Assembly (NCBI GenBank): GCA_965220715.1
Contig: OZ244843.1
Coordinates: 248,001-312,000, forward strand
Reading direction: 5' to 3'
Source: Bin5 sp965220715
Lineage (GTDB): Bacteria; Chloroflexota; Anaerolineae; Caldilineales; Caldilineaceae
Length of the DNA stretch: 64,000 nucleotides
In this document: piece by piece, positions 17,655 to 25,942 of the stretch
Layout: every line of letters begins with the position of its first letter
Numbering within the stretch: the stretch's first letter is position 1
The notes under the pieces: model-generated
Told to the model about the DNA's origin: nothing
Database searches by the model: none
The model's input: the letters and a program-made list of their open reading frames with translations, nothing else
Position numbers and translations under genes: made by a program

Positions 17655-18057
17655 AAAACCGAAGCAGTAACCTCCTCTCACGCACAGCCTGTTCGCAAGC
17701 GGATACATCCCCAAAGGGCCCTCGTTCGCGGTACGTTTTGCCCTGAGCCGGACTCGGCCCAGGTAGTGCCACACGACTTTGACCCAATTGATTCGCCTAG
17801 GCCATGCGCAGCATAACATGGCTATCTTACGACGCATGGCACTCAATCTCCTGCGCCACGGGACAACTGCTCAAGCCGGCATCGCCGCATGACGCAAACG
17901 TGCTGACTGGAATCACGACTGCCTTCTCAAGGTCTTACAGAATTGAAATGGGACCGCCCTGGGGTCGCGAACTGACTATGGGTGAATAGCTGCAATGGTG
18001 ATAGAATGTGCCCATGCCAAGTGTGTTGCGCGCAGCCGCGATGCCGGAGGAGGCAGC
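17655..18057. other. Intergenic spacer between Uma2 copies 2 and 3
   Basis: About 400 bases. The first part is shared with the spacer after copy 4 (CCCCAAAGGGCCCTCGTTCG), the last part with the 5' flanks of the other copies (CTGCAATGGTGATAGAATG). The middle (about 17760-17900) is not found in the other spacers. No gene seen. Confidence 0.55.
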
Positions 18058-19260
18058 ATGGAATCCAAAGAAGCCTTGCGCGACCATTCCCAAACGCAGG
18101 TAAATTCATCGCAGGCGGCCCAGACAGGAGTGTCTGAGTCCGCAAGTTCGTCCACGCAAGCGGAACCTCTTGCGCCGCCGGGCTCGCCTGTCAATCCCTT
18201 TGCTCCTGATGATGGCCGCTACGTCACCAAGGAAGAGTATTGGGCCAAGTGGTATGAGAACCCATACCCGGACATTGACGTCAGCTACGAGTGGAACAAC
18301 GGCAAGCTGGAGGCCAAACCTTTGCCCAATGAGCCGCAACTCGACCTTTACAACTGGTTTCTCGATCTGCTGCGCCGTTTTGTCAGTACATATGCGATTG
18401 CGAAGCTGATCAATCTGGAGACCGGCTTTGTCCTGACGATAGAGGATCCTGAGGAGCCTTCGGGACAGCGCGAGGCTGTGCGCAAGCCGGACATCGGCGT
18501 GATTCTGAACAGCAACCCGGTTTCGTGGGGAGGAGTTGACCAGCGTCATTTTGAAGGGGTGTGCGACATGGTTGTGGAGGCGGTGTCCGATTCCACGCCG
18601 GCGGAAGTGCTCAGGGATACGGAAGAGAAGAGGCGGGACTATGCGTTGGCCGGGGTGAAGGAGTACTACATTCTCGACCCCAACGGCGAGCACATGCGCT
18701 TCTACCGCCTGATTCCGGAGGGGCGCTACGAGGAGATACAGCCCGATGCCGAGGGCGTAATCGGTTCGGATGTGTTGCCTGGGCTTCAGTTTCGGATGGA
18801 GGATATGCAGCAGCAGCCGGATTTAGAGGAGCTGGCGCTGGACGATGTGTATTCCGGGTATGTGATACCGAAATATCAGATCGCCGTCACCAAATCTGAA
18901 GCAGAAGCACAACGAGCGGAGGAGGAAGAGCAGCGAGCCGATGCGGAGGCTGCCGCGCGCCGAGCGGCGGAGCAACGAGCGGAAGAGGAAGCTGCGGCGC
19001 GCCAAGCGGAAGTTGCGGCGCGCCGAGCGGCGGAGCAACGAGCGGAAGAGGAAGCTGCGGCGCGCCAAGCGGAAGTTACGGCGCGCCGAACGGCGGAGCA
19101 ACGAGCGGAAGAGGAAGCGCAACGAGCCGATGCGGAAGCTGCGGCGCGCCAAGCGGCGGAGCAACGAGCGGAGGCGGAATCAGCCGCCCGCCGAGAAGCC
19201 GACGAGCAGATACGGGCGATGGCAGAGGAGTTGGACCGGCTGCGCCGGCAGTCCTCCTGA
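18058..19260 (+). CDS. Uma2 family endonuclease, copy 3 (type A)
   Basis: A 400-residue near-copy of copy 1 (offset 2954 bases). The N-terminal and nuclease parts differ from copy 1 by only a few codons (for example EDPEEPSGQ for EDLEEPSGQ and LIPEG for LIAEG). The tail is 14 residues shorter and built from a different number and form of coiled-coil units (AEEEAAARQAEVAARRAAEQ). Active-site residues D145, E174 and K191 are kept. It starts after GGAGGAGG and has the same 3' flank as copy 1. Recent tandem duplication of an A-B pair explains the pattern. Confidence 0.9.
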   Translation: MESKEALRDHSQTQVNSSQAAQTGVSESASSSTQAEPLAPPGSPVNPFAPDDGRYVTKEEYWAKWYENPYPDIDVSYEWNNGKLEAKPLPNEPQLDLYNWFLDLLRRFVSTYAIAKLINLETGFVLTIEDPEEPSGQREAVRKPDIGVILNSNPVSWGGVDQRHFEGVCDMVVEAVSDSTPAEVLRDTEEKRRDYALAGVKEYYILDPNGEHMRFYRLIPEGRYEEIQPDAEGVIGSDVLPGLQFRMEDMQQQPDLEELALDDVYSGYVIPKYQIAVTKSEAEAQRAEEEEQRADAEAAARRAAEQRAEEEAAARQAEVAARRAAEQRAEEEAAARQAEVTARRTAEQRAEEEAQRADAEAAARQAAEQRAEAESAARREADEQIRAMAEELDRLRRQSS

Positions 19261-19530
19261 ATCCCTAGAGCAGGGCACTCTTCTCAGGCACAACCTGCTT
19301 GCAAGTGATTGTATCCCCAAAGAACCCCTTCGGTCGCGGCGCGTGTGGCCCCGAAATCGCCCCAAAACGCAAACCTGCCAGCTGGAATTGCGACTCCCTT
19401 TTCCGGGACTTGCAGCGTAAGTCGCGGTCGCCCTGGGGTCGCCAGCGACTGTATCCGAGCAGCTGCAGTGATGATAGAATGCCAACACGTAGTCCGTGTT
19501 GCGCACAGCCGCAATGCCGGAAGAGGCAGC

Positions 19531-20607
19531 ATGGAATCCAGAAAAACCTTGCTCGACAGTTCCCAATCCCAGCCTGATACATCCCAGGCGACCAGGACAG
19601 ATTTGCCTGAGCCTGCAAGCTCGTCCATGCAAGCGGAACCTCTTGCGCAGCCCGGCCCGTCTGTCAGTCGCTTTGCGCCCGACGACGGCCGCTACGTCAC
19701 CCTTGAAGAGTACTGGGCCAGGTGGTATGAGAACCCCTACCGGGACATTGACGTAAGCTACGAATGGAACAACGGCAGACTGGAGGCCAAACCCCCACAC
19801 AGCGCGCCGCAACTTGTGCTCTGCAACTGGTTTCTCGATCTGCTGCGCCGTTATATCAGTACGCATGCCATTGCCAAGCTGATCAATCTGGAGACCGGCT
19901 TTGTCCTGACGATGGAGGACCCTGCGGAGCCCTCCGGGCAGCGCGAGGCAGTGCGCAAGCCGGACATCGGCGTGATCTTGAAAAGCAACCCTGCGCCGTG
20001 GGGAGGCGTTGACCAGCGTCATTTTGGCGGGGTCTGCGACATGGTCGTGGAGGCGGTCTCCGATTCCACGCTCGCGGAAGTGCTCAGGGATACGGAAGAG
20101 AAGAGGCGGGACTACGCGCTGGCAGGGGTGAAGGAGTACTACATACTCGACCCCAGCGGCGAGCACATGCGCTTCTACCGGCTGATCTCGGGGGGCCAGT
20201 ACGAGGAGATACAGCCCGATGCTGAGGGCGTCATCGGTTCGGAGGTGTTGCCCGGGCTTCAGTTTCGGATGGAGGATCTGGAGCGGCAGCCGGATTTAGT
20301 GGAACTGGCGCTGGACGATGTGTATTCCGGGTATGTGCTACCGAAATTGCAGATCGCCATCAACAGAGCTAAAGCAGAAGCGCAACGAGCCGATGCGGAG
20401 GCTGCGGCGCGCAAAGCGGCAATTGCGGGGCGCCGGGCGGCGGAGCAACGAAGGGAAGAGGAAGCACAACGAGCCAGTGCGGAAATTGCAGCGCGCCAAG
20501 CGGCAGAGCAACGAGCGGAAGGCGAAGCGGCCGCCCGCCGAGAAGCTGATGAGCGGATACAGGCGATGGCGGACGAGTTGGCCCGCCTGCGGCGGCGGTC
20601 TTCCTGA
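19531..20607 (+). CDS. Uma2 family endonuclease, copy 4 (type B)
   Basis: A 358-residue Uma2 protein most like copy 2. It keeps the KPDIGVIL, MVVEAVSDS and EEKRRDY motifs; differences include LKSNPAPWGGV instead of LNSNPVSWGGV and DSTLAEV instead of DSTPAEV, making it the most diverged member. The tail (about 275-358) is an Arg/Glu/Ala coiled coil. The start ATG follows GGAAGAGG, a slightly weaker site than in the other copies. It ends the array; 170 bases later a different nuclease-fold gene pair begins. Confidence 0.9.
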   Translation: MESRKTLLDSSQSQPDTSQATRTDLPEPASSSMQAEPLAQPGPSVSRFAPDDGRYVTLEEYWARWYENPYRDIDVSYEWNNGRLEAKPPHSAPQLVLCNWFLDLLRRYISTHAIAKLINLETGFVLTMEDPAEPSGQREAVRKPDIGVILKSNPAPWGGVDQRHFGGVCDMVVEAVSDSTLAEVLRDTEEKRRDYALAGVKEYYILDPSGEHMRFYRLISGGQYEEIQPDAEGVIGSEVLPGLQFRMEDLERQPDLVELALDDVYSGYVLPKLQIAINRAKAEAQRADAEAAARKAAIAGRRAAEQRREEEAQRASAEIAARQAAEQRAEGEAAARREADERIQAMADELARLRRRSS

Positions 20608-20777
20608 ATAGCCAAAGAAGCAACCTCCTCTCACGCACAAACTGATTCACAGAAAAATGTATCCCCAAAGGGCCCTCGTTCGCTGTGCGTTTGCGTGCAG
20701 GCCTCGCAGCGACATTCTGCGAACCTCATTTCCGACGAAACTGCTTGGTGCCGGAAACATAGGAAAATAGATTCATC

Positions 20778-21386
20778 ATGTCCACTGACACTACCCGATC
20801 CGGTCACTGCGCGGCCGGACGCACCGACCAAACTGAAGACGAGGTCGTTGATGCCTTGGGGCAAATTCTCTCCCGCTCGGAGGCGGCGCGCTGCGTGCTG
20901 GAGAGTACGCTGCGGGAGGGCGGCACGGCGATCGGCACCCTTGCCGGCGTGAGCAGCCAAGATATTGGCGTGGAAGGGGAGCGCCCGTGCCTCGCCGGCT
21001 ATGACGATGAGGGTGCGGTGCGGGTGCTGATTAGCGCCATGTTCTGGACAGAACTGACCCGGAGCCAGCCGAACGGGTATTTCAGATGGCTGCCGCTGGA
21101 CCGGCCGGCGGCGGTTCTGTTCGTTGCGCCGGCGGCGCGGCTGGCATCGTTGTGGCCGGAGCTGTGCCGGCGGGCGGATGAGCAGTTTACGATAATCGGA
21201 GCGACGACGCCGGGGGATTTGCGCGCGGCGACGGTGTCCGGCGGGGAGCGGCGGTTGATGTTGACCAGTTGGGACGCGTTGCTGGATTTGATGGAGAGGG
21301 TGGTCGGTGGGGCGGGGGATGGGGAGTCGGAGGAAGGCGTTCGCCAGCTGCGCGGCATGATCGACCTTATGAACGCGGACGCCTGA
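20778..21386 (+). CDS. Degenerate PD-(D/E)XK-like protein, catalytic residues lost
   Basis: A 202-residue protein that aligns without gaps for its first 90 residues to the N-terminal part of the protein encoded downstream (21460). Where that neighbour has P70-D71 and E86-A87-K88, this one has P70-C71 and S86-A87-M88, so all three key PD-(D/E)XK residues are replaced. The fold-supporting segments (AAVLFVAPAARLASLWPELC, RLMLTSWDALLDLME) are kept. It stops at QLRGMIDLMNADA, where the neighbour continues into a duplicated C-terminal domain. This suggests a catalytically dead, shortened paralogue, either decaying or acting as a regulator or decoy. Start ATG 20778 follows AGGAAA. Confidence 0.75.
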   Translation: MSTDTTRSGHCAAGRTDQTEDEVVDALGQILSRSEAARCVLESTLREGGTAIGTLAGVSSQDIGVEGERPCLAGYDDEGAVRVLISAMFWTELTRSQPNGYFRWLPLDRPAAVLFVAPAARLASLWPELCRRADEQFTIIGATTPGDLRAATVSGGERRLMLTSWDALLDLMERVVGGAGDGESEEGVRQLRGMIDLMNADA

Positions 21387-21459
21387 CGGCTCTGACAGTT
21401 GGACGTTGCGAAATATAACGACGGGTGAGAAGCCCACTACACACGAGAGGCCATTTATT

Positions 21460-22989
21460 ATGTCATACGGTACGACTTTGTTTGCGCACATTGCGCCTAG
21501 ACTCACGAACCGGATTGAAGACGTAGCTGTCGAAGCGCTGGGTCATATCCTGTCTCAATCTGAGGCGGCACGCGAGGCGCTGGAAGAGACGCTGAGACTT
21601 GGAGGCGCGCAGGTTGGCACTATAGCCAAAGTACAGACTCAGGTTGCAGGCGAAAAAGGGGAGCGCCCAGACCTCATCGGATTTGACGACATATGGGTAA
21701 AGCAAGTACTGATTGAAGCCAAGTTCTGGGCCCCTCTGACCCCGAACCAGCCGAACCAATATCTGGAACAGTTGCCGGGAGGTCGCCCTGCGGCGCTCCT
21801 GTTCGTTGCGCCGGTGGCGCGACTGGAATCGCTGTGGCCAGAACTGTGTCAACGGACGACGGAGAATGAACCTAAGTTTGAGTTAGCCATCGATTCGGAT
21901 TCGGGTGACTTACGTACCGCTTCCATAGGCGGCGGAAAACATCGCCTACTTTTGACTAGCTGGGCCGCTCTGCTCGACAGCATGGAAACACAAGCCCGTG
22001 AGGCCGGGGACATGATCGCCGTGGGCGACATCAAGCAGCTACGCGGTCTTACAGATCGCGCGGACCCTGACCATTCCCTCCCCTGGCGTCCGGGGGAGTT
22101 GGATTCGGAGTTCGCGCGGCGGATAGAAGGCTTGCGAAGGCTGGTTGACAATTCGATCAGTTGTGGTAGAAGCGCCGGATTCTTAAAGCCAAAGAGTGTC
22201 GCGGCAGGAGGAGGGGGAGGCTACGGCCGGCGCATCCAACTTGGTGGTGTGGCGGCGTGGTTAGGCATTGAAGTATTCTCTTGGGCGCAGTACTGCAATA
22301 CGCCCTTATGGTTGAGATTCGGTCGCGATAAACATAGCCAATTGAAACAGGCCAGACTGACCAACGAAATGTTTGACCCTGGCACTGGCTGGGACTTCCG
22401 AATTCCGATTGAGTTGCCGACCGTAGTCGATTATGACGAAATTCTGACTTCTGTTGTCAATCGCTTGAAGAAAATCGCAGGACAGCTTGATCCAGATTCC
22501 ATCGCGGACGCGGCCGACGATTCCGACATCAGACAACTGCGCGGTCGTGCCGACCGGATGGACGCGTTCACTTTCATGGCATGGCGTCCGGAGGAGTTGA
22601 AACCAGAGTTCGCGAAGCGGGTGACAAGCTTACATGGGATTATTGACGAGGCAACCAGTTGCGGTAAGAATGCTGGGTTTGTGAAAAGAAAAAGATTTAG
22701 TCCAAGACAGGAAGGCTACGGCTGGACCATCCAACTTGGTGGCGTAAAGACTTGGTTCGGCATTCATTTTGGAGGTTGGGCGCGGCACTGCGATACACCC
22801 TTGTGGCTCACGTTTGAATATGATGAGCGACCGAAGTTGGACAACGTGACCGACGACGTGCATGAAGTCAACTGGAAACACTGCATTCCGATTGAAATTC
22901 CGGCCACAGCCGAACATGATGAAGTGTTGGACTCAGTAGTCGCCAGCCTGGAGAGGATTGCGGGGCAACTAGAGGCTTCGGACGCCTGA
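21460..22989 (+). CDS. PD-(D/E)XK nuclease-like protein with duplicated C-terminal domain
   Basis: A 509-residue protein. Residues 1-185 form a domain with a convincing PD-(D/E)XK pattern: E20 or E25 in the first helix, P70-D71 in GERPDLIGFDD and E86-A87-K88 in VLIEAKFW. The remainder is two tandem copies of about 155 residues (roughly 190-350 and 355-505), each starting QLRG and containing CGRSAGF or CGKNAGF, QLGGVxxWxGI, CNTPLW or CDTPLW, IPIELP or IPIEIP and ending LKKIAGQL or LERIAGQL. No family name is known to me for this repeat. The frame is open 18 codons further, but ATG 21460 has GAGAGG upstream. Nuclease function is inferred; the target is unknown. Confidence 0.75.
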   Translation: MSYGTTLFAHIAPRLTNRIEDVAVEALGHILSQSEAAREALEETLRLGGAQVGTIAKVQTQVAGEKGERPDLIGFDDIWVKQVLIEAKFWAPLTPNQPNQYLEQLPGGRPAALLFVAPVARLESLWPELCQRTTENEPKFELAIDSDSGDLRTASIGGGKHRLLLTSWAALLDSMETQAREAGDMIAVGDIKQLRGLTDRADPDHSLPWRPGELDSEFARRIEGLRRLVDNSISCGRSAGFLKPKSVAAGGGGGYGRRIQLGGVAAWLGIEVFSWAQYCNTPLWLRFGRDKHSQLKQARLTNEMFDPGTGWDFRIPIELPTVVDYDEILTSVVNRLKKIAGQLDPDSIADAADDSDIRQLRGRADRMDAFTFMAWRPEELKPEFAKRVTSLHGIIDEATSCGKNAGFVKRKRFSPRQEGYGWTIQLGGVKTWFGIHFGGWARHCDTPLWLTFEYDERPKLDNVTDDVHEVNWKHCIPIEIPATAEHDEVLDSVVASLERIAGQLEASDA

Positions 22990-23042
22990 CAGCCTGCACA
23001 GCGTGCGTCCGGAGGTCGTTTTCCCCGATACCGTAACCTGGT

Positions 23043-23072
23043 TTGCTTTGCCTGTTCCTTTTCTGCTAGAAT
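23043..23072 (+). promoter_or_regulatory. Sigma70-type promoter for PhyH-like gene
   Basis: TTGCTT (23043-23048), an 18-bp spacer and TAGAAT (23067-23072) with the extended -10 TG one base before. It would start transcription about 45-50 bases ahead of the ATG at 23126. Confidence 0.5.
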
Positions 23073-23125
23073 CCGCAGCAAACCCCGAAACATCCTTCAT
23101 TATTTCCTGTCACCGGGAGTGCGCT

Positions 23126-23986
23126 ATGACTGTCGCCGTGCCGCTTGAACATCCGGTAAAGGACCGCCTTTTTACTCCCGCGCAGCGCGCTTTTTGGGAA
23201 GAGAACGGCTATGTCATCATCCCCGATGCGGTGCCGCAAGGGAATCTGGATGCGGTTATCGATGCGATTTGGGCGTTTCTCCAGGTCGACCGAGATGACC
23301 CGGAAACGTGGTACGAGGCCCCGGTAAGCCGCGCCGGCATGCTGGAGATGTTTCACCACCAGTCCCTTTGGGACAATCGCCAGCACCCCAAGATCTACCA
23401 GGCATTCGCAGATGTGTGGCAGCAGGAAGAGCTGTGGGTCAGCATGGACCGCGCCAACATGAACCCGCCGGCGCGCACGCCCGACTGGGACTATAACGGC
23501 ATGTTCCACTGGGATATCGACACGACGATGCGGCCCCTGCCGCGCATGGTGCAGGGGGTCCTCTATCTGACCGACACAACGGCTGAGCAGGGCGGCTTCC
23601 AGTGCGCGCCGGGTTTTCACAGGCAGTTCCATGAATGGGTCAAGACGCAGCCAGCGGACCGCAACCCCCGCCGTCCCGATCCGGAAGGGCTGGAGATAAG
23701 GACGATTCCCGGACGGGCGGGGGATTTTCTGATCTGGGACAGTATGTTGCCGCACGGCAACAGCCGCAACCACAGCACGAGACCGCGGCTGGCCCAGTAC
23801 ATCACCATGTACCCGCCCAAAGACGAGGAAGAACGGCAGTACCGCATCAGAGCTTGGCAGGAACGGCTGCCGCCGCGCGGCGAAGCCTATCCGGGCGATC
23901 CGCGTGAACTTGAGCAGAAGTTCGGCAAGCCGGGGCAGTTGACCGGACTGGGCAGACAGCTATTGGGGCTGGAGCCATGGGCCTGA
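23126..23986 (+). CDS. Phytanoyl-CoA dioxygenase family protein
   Basis: A 286-residue Fe(II)/2-oxoglutarate oxygenase candidate. The metal triad is H128 and D130 in MFHWDID and H210 in DSMLPHGNSRN; R219 or R221 is placed to bind 2-oxoglutarate. GVLYLTDTTAEQGGFQCAPG is the conserved core strand pair. The frame extends 41 codons further upstream, but ATG 23126 has GGGAG seven bases ahead and follows a plausible promoter. It stands alone between the nuclease-like gene and a permease fragment. It is not closely similar to the protein at 5763, so it is probably a different substrate class. Confidence 0.92.
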   Translation: MTVAVPLEHPVKDRLFTPAQRAFWEENGYVIIPDAVPQGNLDAVIDAIWAFLQVDRDDPETWYEAPVSRAGMLEMFHHQSLWDNRQHPKIYQAFADVWQQEELWVSMDRANMNPPARTPDWDYNGMFHWDIDTTMRPLPRMVQGVLYLTDTTAEQGGFQCAPGFHRQFHEWVKTQPADRNPRRPDPEGLEIRTIPGRAGDFLIWDSMLPHGNSRNHSTRPRLAQYITMYPPKDEEERQYRIRAWQERLPPRGEAYPGDPRELEQKFGKPGQLTGLGRQLLGLEPWA

Positions 23987-24030
23987 TTTGCTGCATGTGA
24001 CCGTCGCATCAACCTTCTTACCCATCTGTA

Positions 24031-24201
24031 TCAGAGGAGAAGCTCCCGATCGCGATTGCCAACCTGCGCGTGCAGGAGAGCAACCAGTATGAGTTGCAGA
24101 TGGCGGGCTCGACTCTGGCCATCATTCCGGTCATCATCCTCTTCCTGGCGCTACAGCGTCATATTGTGCGAGGCGTCGCTCTCAGCGGGCTGAAGGGCTG
24201 A
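24031..24201 (+). pseudogene. C-terminal fragment of a MalG-like sugar permease
   Basis: Fifty-six codons in one frame encode SEEKLPIAIANL, MAGSTLAIIPVIILFLALQR and the ending VRGVALSGLKG before a stop, which is the last transmembrane helix and C-terminus of a carbohydrate ABC permease. No upstream part of the gene is present; the frame runs into the preceding stop at 23986. It is a remnant of another importer operon, followed directly by an intact terminator. Confidence 0.8.
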
Positions 24202-24242
24202 TCCGCTTGCGAGAGTCGGAGGAAAAAACAGAGACCTTCTCG

Positions 24243-24271
24243 GGCCCGGCGCACTTTGCGCCGGGCCTTTT
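24243..24271 (+). terminator. Rho-independent terminator
   Basis: Perfect 11-bp stem (GGCCCGGCGCA / TGCGCCGGGCC) with a 3-base loop and a following T-tract. It sits 42 bases after the permease fragment and separates it from the next importer operon. Confidence 0.85.
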
Positions 24272-24334
24272 CCTCCTCTTCGGTCTGCTCCATGCCTCTC
24301 CGAACCGGCGGCACCGGTACGGACGAAACCGGAT

Positions 24335-24373
24335 TTGACAGGACATGCTTTCTGCATAAGATAGACGCTATCT
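24335..24373 (+). promoter_or_regulatory. Promoter and possible operator of importer operon 2
   Basis: TTGACA (24335-24340), a 16-bp spacer and TAAGAT (24357-24362) form a good sigma70 promoter 137 bases before the binding-protein start. A perfect inverted repeat AGATAG-ACG-CTATCT (24359-24373) overlaps the -10 and likely start point, as expected for a repressor operator. No repressor gene is nearby. Confidence 0.55.
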
Positions 24374-24499
24374 GTGTTAAGATAGGGCTTCCCTCGCAAG
24401 CAGCCCGCGCGCCCCTTTCTAGCAGGGGCGCATCGAACACAACCTGGCCTGCCCCCTGGCCCGACCGGAAAATCATATCCACAAAAAAAGGAGACTCGT

Positions 24500-25837
24500 A
24501 TGCAGTCGCACAAGCTGAGCAGACGTCGTTTCTTGCAACATTCGGCCCTTTTGACATCCGGCACGCTGCTGGCGGCGTGCGCCGGCGTAACGGCCCCGGC
24601 CTCATCTGAGCCGGCGGGCTCGGCCGATGAAGGCATGGCCGAGCCGACGGAGGTCGAGTTCACGGTTTGGGGTTCGTGGGACGCCACGTACGGCCTGCTG
24701 ATGGACGAGTATCAAAAGACAATGTCCGATACCACCGTCACGATCACTTCGGCGCCCTTCCCCCAGTACCACGACCGCCTGTTGACCCGCTTTGCGTCGG
24801 GCGACCTGCCCGACGTCGGCATGATCGTCGATTTCGACTTCGCCCGCTTCCAGAATCGCGGCTTCCTGAACGACCTTACCCACTATGTTGAAGCGCATCC
24901 CACCTGGGACATCAACGCGCCCGGCTACAACCATTTCTATGATGTGATTACCGACTTCTTCAAGTCGGAGGGCAAGCCGTACGCGATCCCGGCGGAAGTG
25001 AACCCGATGGGGATCGGCTATAACATCGACATGTTTGAAGAGTTTGGCGTGACGACACCCTACGAACACTTTCAGAACGACACCTGGACGTGGGACACCT
25101 TCGTCGAGACGGCCAAAGAGATGATGCGCGGAGAAGGCGACGAGAAGATCTGGGGCTGGACAAACGGCCCGGTGCGCATCTGGAACATCTCCAACCGTAT
25201 CTGGCAGAACGGCGGCAATATCTTTAACGAGGACAAGACCCAGGTGCTGGTGGACCAGGAGGCTGCCGTTGAGGCGATCCAGTGGAAGTTCGACCTCTAC
25301 CTGGAACATGAACTGGGGCCGGCCAACCTGCGTTCGCAGGATGCCAGCGCCGGAGGCCTGTTCGATCAGGGCCGCCTGGCCCTGCGCGACGTGGGCACGT
25401 GGACCCGCAAGGGCATGGAAGGCTCGGACATCAACTGGGGCGTCGTGCCGCAGCCCAAGTCGGTGCAGTACGCTACCTGGACCGGCGGTTTCTCGTATAC
25501 AATCCCCGTGGGCGCAGCCAGCCCCGACGCGGCCTGGGACGTAATCCAGTACACGGCATCGTTGGAGGGCGCGCAGTTCCTGCTGCGCAACGGCCATGCC
25601 GGCAGCTCGGTGGTTGCGGCGATGGAGTCAGACTCCTTCCTCTTCGAACCGCCCGTGCATCCCGAATCGTACCTGTTCATGATGGAAACGGTCCAGCCGC
25701 AGCCCTTCATCCGGCGCAACCAGGAATTCCTGGAGATCTGGGACCGCGAGATGGACCTGGTGGCCATCGGCGAGAAATCAGCCGAAGACGCCGCCGTCCA
25801 GATCAAGACCGAGACGGAGCCGCTGCTGGAGGCATAG
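24500..25837 (+). CDS. Carbohydrate ABC transporter substrate-binding lipoprotein (operon 2)
   Basis: Family 1 solute-binding protein of 445 residues. The signal has RRR at 8-10 (twin arginine) and a lipobox LLAAC (Cys about 27), followed by a Ser/Ala/Gly/Glu linker. The mature part starts VEFTVWGSWDATYG and contains DLPDVGMIVDFDFARF and YAIPAEVNPMGIGYN, normal for sugar-binding proteins. ATG 24500 has AGGAGA in front. Two permease genes follow after 105 bases, with a long imperfect hairpin in the gap. The ligand cannot be read from sequence; linked sulfatase and GH2 genes suggest a complex glycan fragment. Confidence 0.94.
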   Translation: MQSHKLSRRRFLQHSALLTSGTLLAACAGVTAPASSEPAGSADEGMAEPTEVEFTVWGSWDATYGLLMDEYQKTMSDTTVTITSAPFPQYHDRLLTRFASGDLPDVGMIVDFDFARFQNRGFLNDLTHYVEAHPTWDINAPGYNHFYDVITDFFKSEGKPYAIPAEVNPMGIGYNIDMFEEFGVTTPYEHFQNDTWTWDTFVETAKEMMRGEGDEKIWGWTNGPVRIWNISNRIWQNGGNIFNEDKTQVLVDQEAAVEAIQWKFDLYLEHELGPANLRSQDASAGGLFDQGRLALRDVGTWTRKGMEGSDINWGVVPQPKSVQYATWTGGFSYTIPVGAASPDAAWDVIQYTASLEGAQFLLRNGHAGSSVVAAMESDSFLFEPPVHPESYLFMMETVQPQPFIRRNQEFLEIWDREMDLVAIGEKSAEDAAVQIKTETEPLLEA

Positions 25838-25863
25838 CCGCGAGAAGGAAGTAATCAGGATTT

Positions 25864-25917
25864 TGAAGAGAGAAGCAGGGAAGGAGAAGCGTTCCTGTTC
25901 CTTGCTTCTCTCTCTTC
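25864..25917 (+). terminator. Intercistronic hairpin between binding protein and permease
   Basis: An imperfect inverted repeat with arms of about 18-20 bases (GAAGAGAGAAGCAGGGAA near 25865-25882, TTGCTTCTCTCTCTTC near 25902-25917). Position resembles the hairpins that follow the other binding-protein genes; partial termination or mRNA protection is likely. Confidence 0.5.
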
Positions 25918-25942
25918 ACTACCGCGATTTTGGAGAGCAACG

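Noticed and set aside
20778..22989. Classical restriction-modification system
   Set aside because: A nuclease-like fold is present but there is no methyltransferase or specificity gene nearby.
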